Shown here in pieces: positions 48,596-58,200 of a stretch of 64,000 nt of DNA. Numbering within the stretch: the first letter of the stretch is position 1; the number at the start of each line of letters is the position of its first letter. Below the pieces are notes generated by a model. That model did no database searches and was not told the origin of the DNA. It saw only the letters and a list, made by a program, of their open reading frames with translations. The stretch lies in NCBI GenBank assembly GCA_025453605.1, contig JALOPZ010000001.1, forward strand, positions 719,541 through 783,540, read 5' to 3'. Source of the DNA: Candidatus Margulisiibacteriota bacterium (GTDB taxonomy: Bacteria > Margulisbacteria > WOR-1 > O2-12-FULL-45-9 > XYB2-FULL-48-7). The translations under genes and the position numbers were made by a program.

Positions 48596-49272
48596 ACGTT
48601 TACTTATGCCAGGACCTTTTCTACATCTTGATCGGTTTTTTGCTGACCGGGCTGATCCTCGGCTATTCGCTTTTTAAGCGCCCCTGTGCCCGGCTGGTAT
48701 TTTTGACCGTTATCCTGTCGCTGGCCGGGATCACCGATATCTTTCAGGTCTATGGTGCTGATCCGGTGCTGATCCTGCTGGCCGACAGCGGCAACGTTCT
48801 TTGCGCTCTGTTCAGCTTGACGCTTTTCCTACAGCTCTCCCTGTTGTGCAGACCGAACCGGCCGGTCGTTTGGTCTGCCCTGGCCAACGCCCTTTTCTTT
48901 CTCCCCGGCACTATCCTGGCGTTGCTCTACACTTTTACGCCGCTCCTGATCGGCGGGGTCTCCTACGGCGCTTTAGGCTTCAGTTTGACCTATCAGCCGG
49001 CCTTTTGGGCACTGGTTGTCATATTGATCGGCGGGTTCCTGGTTGTTTGCGGTCTCGCTCTGCGCGAGATCGTCCGCTCCCCGCATATTAAGTGCCGCGA
49101 GCGGGCGACGACCCTGCTTTTTGCCCTTTTACTGGCCGCTTATTTTTATGGTACGGTTGTCATATTGCCGTTCCTGTACGAGACCAGTAAATTTGCCTCT
49201 CCTTTGCCGTTGGTTTGCGCCGCGCTGGTCCTGGTATATGTCAACATTAAATACGGCTATTTTAGCGATTAA
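48592..49272 (+). CDS. Seven-helix membrane protein (histidine-kinase 7TM-like), no kinase domain
   Basis: 226 aa, almost entirely hydrophobic, with about seven transmembrane helices. The layout resembles the N-terminal 7TM region found on some histidine kinases (helix-rich, ending LVYVNIKYGYFSD). The protein stops where a signalling domain would start. It may be a stand-alone membrane sensor or an export component for the large protein that follows. It overlaps both neighbours (4 bases before, 35 after). Confidence 0.65.
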   Translation: MNVYLCQDLFYILIGFLLTGLILGYSLFKRPCARLVFLTVILSLAGITDIFQVYGADPVLILLADSGNVLCALFSLTLFLQLSLLCRPNRPVVWSALANALFFLPGTILALLYTFTPLLIGGVSYGALGFSLTYQPAFWALVVILIGGFLVVCGLALREIVRSPHIKCRERATTLLFALLLAAYFYGTVVILPFLYETSKFASPLPLVCAALVLVYVNIKYGYFSD

Positions 49273-52200
49273 AATTAAACGCTGGGCACTGCTCCTGGTT
49301 TTCGCCTTCATCGGGGCGACTGTGGTCTCGGCCGCAACTTTTACCATTACTAATTGCAACGACTCCGGCGCCGGGTCGCTCCGGCAGGCGATCACTGACG
49401 CTAATGGTGGCGCCGGGCCGCACACTATCGCCTTCAATATCCCCAATACCGACCCCGGTTATGTGACTGAGGGGGGCGTTTCTTTTTGGAAGATCAGTCC
49501 GACCACGGCTTTGCCGGCACTCACCAGCAATAATGTGACGATCGACGGTGCCACCCAGACCGCTAATCAGGGGGATTCCAATCTCAAAGGGCCGGAAGTG
49601 ATGCTCAGCGGGGCCGGCGCTGGGACGGTCATGGCCGGCCTTTCGCTGGAAGCCAGCTACTGCCGGGTCAGCGGATTGATCGTCAGCCGCTACAACAGCT
49701 CGGCCAGCGCTTGCGGTATCTATGTTTTTGGCGCAAACAATGTTCTAACGGGAAATTATATTGGCTGCAGTGCCAGCGGCGAATCTGCCGCTGCCAACAA
49801 CGACGGGGTTTATGTCGTCAGTGCCGATAACCTGATCGGCGGACTGACGGTCGCTGACCGGAACCTGATCTCCGGTAATGCGCGCTACGGCGTAGTGATC
49901 GGCGGGCCAGGGGTGGTGCGCAACGTGGTGGTGGGAAATTATATCGGTGTGACGGCCAGCGGCGAAGCCGCGCTCGCCAACGGCACCTCCGGCTATGCCG
50001 GGATCGTCATCAGCAATCAAGCGCAGTTCAACCGGGTCGGCAGCACGGAAGCGGCCGGGCGTAATATAATTTCCGGCAACAATGGCCTGGGCATCCGGAT
50101 TTCCGGCGCCAGCAGTAATGAGGTCTACGGCAATTATATCGGCGCCGGCGCCAGTGGCACGACCAAAGTGGCCAACAACATGGCCGGCATTTATTTTGAT
50201 TCGACTTCCGGTTATAACCTGATCGGCAGCAGTGTTCCCGGCGGCGGGAACGTCCTCTCCGGCAACACTAACCAGGGGATCCTTTTTTATTCCGGCACGC
50301 TGGTCGGAAACCGGGTGATCGGTAACCTGATCGGCTGCGATAAGAACGGTACCGCCGCGCTGGCCAACGCGACCGGTATCTCCTTTTATCTTGGCACCAA
50401 CACGGTCGTTGGCGACGGGACGGTAGCCGGGCGAAACATCATTGCCGGCAACACCGGCAACGGGGTCTTTATGTCCAACGTGCTGGGGAGCGTGACCGGC
50501 ACCAGGATACTGGGGAACTACATCGGTGTCCGGTCGGACGGTGGCGCGCTGGGGAACGGCACCCGGGGGATAGCGATCACGAACGGCCCGCAATCGACCC
50601 TGATCCATAATAACTCGATCGCCAATAATGGAACGTATGGGGTGCTGGTCGACGGCGGAACCACCCTCTACAACACGATCTCCAGGAATTCCCTGTACAG
50701 CAACGCCGATGTCGGTATCTCGCTGGCCAACGGCGGGAATAACAGCCTAACCGCGCCGACGATCGAATCGGCGGTCGGCGGCGCCGGGACGGTGACCGGC
50801 GAAGCGCCGGCCAACGCGATCGTTGAGGTTTTCTCGACCGGGGCGCCAGACGGCTCGGGCGCCGGCGAAGGCCGGACCTTCCTCGGCTCGACCGAGGCGG
50901 ACGGAAGCGGCCAGTGGTCGATGACGGTCTCTCTGACCGGCGGAACAACGGTGACGGCTACCGCGACCGACACCAGCGGCAATACTTCCGCTTTTGCTGC
51001 TAACCTGATCGCCGAGTACGGGGTCTCCCCTTACGAAGTGACCAACACTAATGATTCGGGGACCGGTTCGCTCCGCCAGGTGATCACCAATGTAAATGCT
51101 AATCCCGGCTCGCACACCGTTACGTTCAACATCCCTAACGACCAATCGACTACTGAGGGGGGCGTCACTTTCTGGCGGATCAAACCGGCGACCGAACTGC
51201 CGACGCTGACCAGAAGCGAGACGATCATCAGCGGCAGTTCCCAGCCGACCGACGAGGCCCATAACAATCCCTATGGCCCCGAGATCATGATCGATAATTC
51301 TCTGATCGCTTCCAGTAGCGGTTTGATCGTTGAGGCGGACTATTGCACGTTCGAGGGCCTGGTGATCAGCAACTGTTTATACGGCGATGGGGCTGGCGGT
51401 TACGATCGAGGCTTCGGCATCCACTTTCATTACAACGCCGACCATAACAAGGTGATCGGCTGCTATATCGGGACCGACCCGACCGGTACCGCCCGGCGGT
51501 CGAACGAGCACGGCCTCGATATCCGCGGCAGTTTCTATAACCGGATCGAAGGGAACGTGATCTCCGGCAGCAGCGGGTGGGGTTTGGTGATCGAGGAGGG
51601 GTCGGCCAGCAACGAGGTATTAGGGAATGATTTTGGTTGTGATCCGAGCGGGACGATCAGTGTTCGGAATGGCGGCGGCCTGGTGATCCTTAACTCTTCG
51701 TACAACCAGATCGGTGATGGCGCGACCGCCGGCCGCAACCTGTTCTCCGGCAACAGCGGTCCGGGGATGGAAATAACCGGGACAGCTTATTACAATGTGA
51801 TCCGCGGCAATTACGTTGGTACGACCGCCAGCGGCGAGGCGCCGCTGGCCAATAATGAGCACGGGGTCAAGATCAATAATAACGCGGCTTATAACCGTTT
51901 CGCGGGCAACCTTATTTCCGGTAACACCAATGTCGGTCTGTATTTTGATCACGCTTCAAGCAACGAAGTGCTCGGCAACTACGTCGGTTGCGATCTGACC
52001 GGCGAGCGGGCGATTCCCAATGATCACGGCTTTATCGTGGTCGAGAGTTTTAATAACCTATTTGGCGATGGAACGCCGGCCGGCCGCAACGTTATATCCG
52101 GTAACGCGACGCGCGGCTTGTCGCTCAATACCAATGCCATCAATAACCAGATCTTAGGGAACTATATCGGCTGTACCGCGTCCGGCGAGGGACGGTTGCC

Positions 52201-55200
52201 CAATGCCGTTGGGCTTCTTTTGATCGACGCTGCCTCCTCCAATCAGGTTGGCAATGGGACGGTGGGCGGCCGTAATATAATTTCCGGGAACAACGGGCAC
52301 GGTTTTGAGATCGGCGGAAATTCCCATTACAACAAAGTCCACGGCAATTACATCGGTCTTAATGCCGGGGGAACGGGGGCGATCGGCAACGGCCAGAACG
52401 GATTGCAGCTCGTCTCCGGCCCCCAATACAACCAGATCGGCAGCACCGAGGCCGCCCGCCGCAATGTCATTTCCGGTAACGGCAGCACCGGGATCGTGAT
52501 CGGCAATTACGCCAGCAGTAACGAGGTGCTGGGTAACTACATTGGGACCGATCCGGCCGGGACCGCGGCCGTGGCGAACAACAACGACGGGATCCATGTC
52601 GAAGGGGCAGATTGCTTCGACAATCGGATCGGCGATGGGACGGTGAGTGGCCGCAACCTGGTAGCCGGTAATCGAGAGCAGGGGATCTATTTATACGGCG
52701 TCAGCAATAATTACGTTTTGGGCAACTATGTCGGCTGCACCCTCAACGGGAATGTCCGGCTGCCCAATTGGAGCGGCCTGGTGATCGTTGACGGGGCGAA
52801 AAATCACGTTGGTAACGGGACGGCGGGCGGCCGCAACCTGTTCTCCGGTAATAACAATTGCGGGATCGAGATGTACGGGACTAACAGTAATGAGGTCCTA
52901 GGCAACTACATCGGGGTGGACGCGTCTGGCACGGCAGCGCTGGCGAATAATAGCCACGGCATCTTTATGAACGGACGGTATTATAACCGGATCGGCGACG
53001 GCACCCCGGGCGGTCGGAACCTTATTTCCGGGAACGGCGGGTCGGGCCTCTTTTTGCAGAACTATATCGGCTACTTCGGCCCTCCCCATGACAACCGGAT
53101 CCTCGGTAACTATATCGGCCTCGGTTCCAATGAAGTCGTGATCGGCAACGGACAGTACGGCATTAGCTTGTCGAGCGACAGCGCCGGTAACCTGATCGGC
53201 CAGGACAACAAGATTGCCGGCAACAGCCAGGGCGGAATTCGGATCGCCGACGCGAATAGCCAATACAATACGATCACCCAAAACTCGTTGTTCGGCAATA
53301 ATGGGCCGGGTATCATCCTGACTAACGGGAGTAATAATGGTCTGGCGGCGCCGGTCATCACCAGCGCCGGCATCGAGCCGGTGACCGGCTCGACCGAGGT
53401 GCGCGGCACAGCGCCTGCCGGCAGTACGATCGAGCTCTTTACGACCGGCAGCCAAAATCCAAGCGGTTATTATGAAGGCCGGACGTATGTCGCGTCGACC
53501 GTTGAATCAGGCGGCTGGGTTTTCGTTCTCCCCCCCCTGGCCGCTGGAACGACGCTCTGCGCCACCGCGACTGACGCCAACGGTAACACTTCGCAATTCT
53601 CCGCGGCGGCGACTGCAGCTGGCTGGCCGACCGTCGCTCTGATCGCGCCTAACGGTGGTGAGCTCTGGTCAAAAGATGCCAATGAATCGATAAGCTGGAG
53701 CTACAGTGGCGTTCCTGGTCTAAAGATAAATCTGTATTATTCGCTCGATGGCGGGATCACCTATCCCCATCTGATAACGACCGAAGCGAATAACTCTTCG
53801 CCGTATACCTGGCACACTCCCGATGTTGAAACGAATGAAGCGAGGGTCAGGATTGAAGCGGTCAAGGTGGGCTACATAACTTCCGATGAGTCGACTGCTA
53901 ACTTTTCCCTGACCGCGCCGATCCTGCAGGTCATCAACACTAATGATGATGGCGAAGGTTCGCTCCGCCAGGTCATGACCTATGCTAATACGCTGCCAGG
54001 TTTTACCCGGGTAACTTTCAATATACCGAACGGCCTGGCGACGACCGAGGGCGGCGTTAAATTCTGGCGGATCAAGCCGATCTCCGGGCCGTTGCCGGCA
54101 ATAACCCGAGAGGGGATTGTGATCGACGGCACCACCCAGCCGACTGATGAAACATATAACAATCCCTTCGGGCCGGAGATCGTTCTGGATGGTTTGGCGG
54201 TTAGCGGGAGCGGTCTCGAGATCACGGCTGCGTATTGCACGATCGAAGGGCTGGTCGTTAATCGATTCGGCGATTACGGCATCTATCTTAACCAAGCTGC
54301 GCATGGTGATGTTCTGGGAAACTTCATTGGCACCGACGCTTCCGGGACCATCGCTCAGGGGAATAGTGATGGGATCAGGGCGAAACAAAGCCCGTACGCC
54401 CGGATCGGCGACGGCACCACCACTGGCCGCAACCTTATTTCCGGCAATAGCAGCGCTGGCATCAGGATTCACGACGGCTCGCCGAGCAGCGAGGTTAAAG
54501 GGAACTATGTCGGCACCGATGTCTCCGGTGCGGTCCCCCTCGGCAACGCTGAGGGGGTAAGGGTAGGCAACAGTGGGTATGTTTTGATCGGCGGGTCATT
54601 GACCGGTGAAGGGAACCTGATCTCCGGCAACAATGGCCGCGGGATCGTGCTCGGCAATTCCGGCGCCCAGTATATCAGGATCAGGGGTAATTTGATCGGG
54701 ACCAACGTCAGCGGTACGGCCGCTCTCCAGAATGGTTCCGACGGCATCTATTGCTTCAACAACAGTTCCCGCAATCAGATCGGCGGTGTGACAACCGGGG
54801 AAGGGAACCTGATATCCGGCAACAACGAGAACGGCATATTTTTTGATGATGACGAAGGTTATAACGAGGTCCTGGGGAATATTATCGGCGGCAACGCGTC
54901 GGGGACGATCGCTGTTCCCAATCGCCTTGACGGCATCAGGGTAAGATACAGCACGGACAATCGGGTCGGCAACGGGACAGCGGTTGGGCGCAACCTGATC
55001 ATCGGCAACGAAAGTTATGATGTCAATACTGGTTCAGCCGGCATCAGGCTTGCTGGTGATACTTTTAACACGATCGTCAGGGGGAATTACATCGGTACGG
55101 ATATTTCCGGTACGGCTGGACTGGGTACTTTTGTGGAGGGGATCAGGCTGGGACAAAATACCGGCTGCCGGATCGGCGGCCGCAACTCCGGTGAAGGGAA

Positions 55201-58200
55201 TGTGATCTACGGTTGCGTACGCAAGGGGATCGCCTTTGGCAATAACACTCAAAGGACGACCGTGGAAGGGAATACTATCTGGCATAATAAAGGGAGCGGT
55301 ATTGCTTTTGAGGACCGGGGGAGTTGCTCCCTCAATACTATTGGCCCGGCTAACACAATTGCTCATAATGGCGACGGGAGCAGCCCTGATCAATACGGCA
55401 TCTGGATCGACGGCGCGAATAATATCCGCAATACGATAACCCGGAATTCTTTCTACGATAACTACGATCAGGCTATCAAATTGACCAATAGCGGCAACGC
55501 AAATTTGTCCGCGCCGACGATCATTACCGCCGAGGGCGGTTCCGGCCTGGTGACCGGCGAGGCGCCGGCTAATTCGGTCGTTGAACTTTACCTGACCGGT
55601 GCGCCGGACCCGACCGGTTCCGGCGAAGGCCGTACATATATAGGGTCGGTCGAGGCAAACGGGAGCGGCCAGTGGTCGATCACGCTGGTCGGGCTGACGG
55701 CCAGGACGACTCTGACCGCGACGGCGACCGACACCAACGGCAACACCTCCGCCTTTGCCGTCAACCTGGTCACGGTCCAGGGTATTTCTCCCTACGAAGT
55801 GACCAATACGAACGATTCGGGCGATGGGTCCCTCCGTCAGTGCATTCTTAACGCCAATGCCAACCCCGGTTCCCACACGATCACTTTTAATATTCCCAAC
55901 TCAGCGTCGACCACCGAGGGTGGGGTCACCTTCTGGCGGATCGCGGCCCCCTGGACCCAGCTCGATGTCACCAGGGCCGGGACGGTGATCGACGGCACCA
56001 CCCAGCCGACCGATGAGGCCCATCACAATCCTTACGGACCGGAGATCGTCCTGGCGCAGGTGGGTGAGTTTGGCGGTTGGTACAATGCCGCCATCAACCT
56101 CCATGCCGATCATTGTACGGTCGAAGGGTTGAATATTGCCGGGGCTTTCGATGGCGGTTACGGCTTTGGCTACGGCATTTTCCTTGATAATACCCGCGGT
56201 TGTCACATTATTGGTAATTACCTTGGCACCAACCCGACCGGTGAGGGGATTGGGGGCAACAGCATGGATGGGGTCTATATTTCCGGCGGCTCCGGCAACG
56301 TGATCGGCGGGAGTGCTCCCGGCGAGGGGAACTTGATCTCCAGTAATTTTGTCAGTGCGATAATTTTTGATAGCACCAGCAGCAACGAAGTGCGCGGCAA
56401 TTACATTGGGACAGACCGGACCGGGCAAAGGCGCCTGGACGCTCACCTTTACGGCGCGATCCAGCTGCTTAACGATTCCTTTGGCAACCTGATCGGCGGC
56501 GCCGGGAGCGGTGAAAGGAACATTATCTCCGGTAGTGGTGCGGATGCCCTGAGTTTGACCGGGAACGCGCGGGGGAACCTGATCATCGGCAACTATATCG
56601 GCCTGGGTTCGGGCGAAGAGGAGCTGGGAAATGTGGGGGATGGCGTTCAGTGTGATGGCAGCGGAGTCAAATACAATACCGTCAGCCGAAACAGGATTTA
56701 CGGTAACGTCGGGGAGGCTATCCTTTTGTCCGGTGGCGCGAACGAAAGTATCGCCGCGCCGGCGATCACCTCCGCTATTTTTAACGGCGATACCGGTTCG
56801 ATCGAGGTCATCGGGACGGTCACAGCCGCCGGAACGATCGAATTATTTTTGGCCGGCCCCCGTGGTTATCCTGAAGGCCGGACATTTTTGGCGGCCACCG
56901 CCGAATCGGGCGGCAGCTGGCGGATCGACCTGCCGAATCTGGCCAGCGGCACGGCGCTCAGCGCCACGGTCACCGATGTTAATGGCAATACTTCACAGTT
57001 CTCCGCGGTGGCGCTCGTTTCCGGGCCGCCGGTCGCGACGGTGGTCAGCCCGAATGGGGGAGAGTCATACCGCAGAGATTCGGACCAGCTGATCAGCTGG
57101 TCATATGCCGGAGTTCCGGGCGGCAAGATCAATCTCTATTATTCCCTGGACAATGGCGCCAGCTATCCGTTCACCATTACGACCGAGGCCGAAAACGCTT
57201 CTCCGTATACCTGGCATACCCCGGATCTGGAAACGACCGAAGCCCGGGTCAGGATCGAGGCTGTCCTGGGAAGCTATATCAACACTGATGAGTCGAATGC
57301 CAAATTCTCGATCGTTACGCCGGTCCTGGTGGTGAACAGGACGGCGAACAGCGGCGAAGGGTCGCTCCGCCAGGTCATAACTTACGCCAACACGCTCCCC
57401 GGGTTTTACCGGGTTACCTTCAATATCCCGACCAGCGAAGCGACCTTTGACGGCGGCGTCTATTACTGGAAGATAATGCCGACCTCGCCCCTGCCGGTCA
57501 TTGCCCGCGCCGGAGTGGTTGTCGACGGCACCACCCAGCCGACCGATGAAACCTATAACAATCCGCTCGGCCCGGAGATCGTGCTCGACGGGACGATGGC
57601 CGGCCCCACCAGCGGACTGGTGGTGAGCGGTGTCACTCATTGCACGATCGAGGGCCTAACTATCAACCGTTTTGCGGCCGGGGAGAGCGGGATTCGGCTT
57701 AATAGTGCCGGCAGCTGCGAGGTGTACGGGTGTTACCTCGGCACCAACGCGACCGGTACGGCCGCCGCGCCCAATGTTTACGGCCTGACGCTTAACTCCA
57801 GTCCGCACTGCGTCCTCGGCGCTCCCGGCCGGGGCAACCGGATCTCCGGAAATTACAGTACCGGCTTATCGGTGTCTAACTCTGACGATCTGACGATGCT
57901 GGGCAATTACCTCGGCACCAACGCGGCCGGCACACAGCGTCTGCCGAACAGTTACGGCGCTTATTTTTCGAACTCCTCCGGCTGCCGGATCGGTGACGGG
58001 ACGCCGGGCGGTCGGAATGTTTTTGCCGGCAACAACGCGCCGGAAGTGGCGCTTAACGGTTCGAATAACGTCATCCAGGGGAATTATTTCGGGCTCGGCG
58101 TGAACGGAGAAGCGCTGGGGAACACCGCGCCCGGACTCATGATCGACAGCGGCAGTAACAACCTGATCGGCCCGGGGAACGTCTTTGCCAACCACGTCTA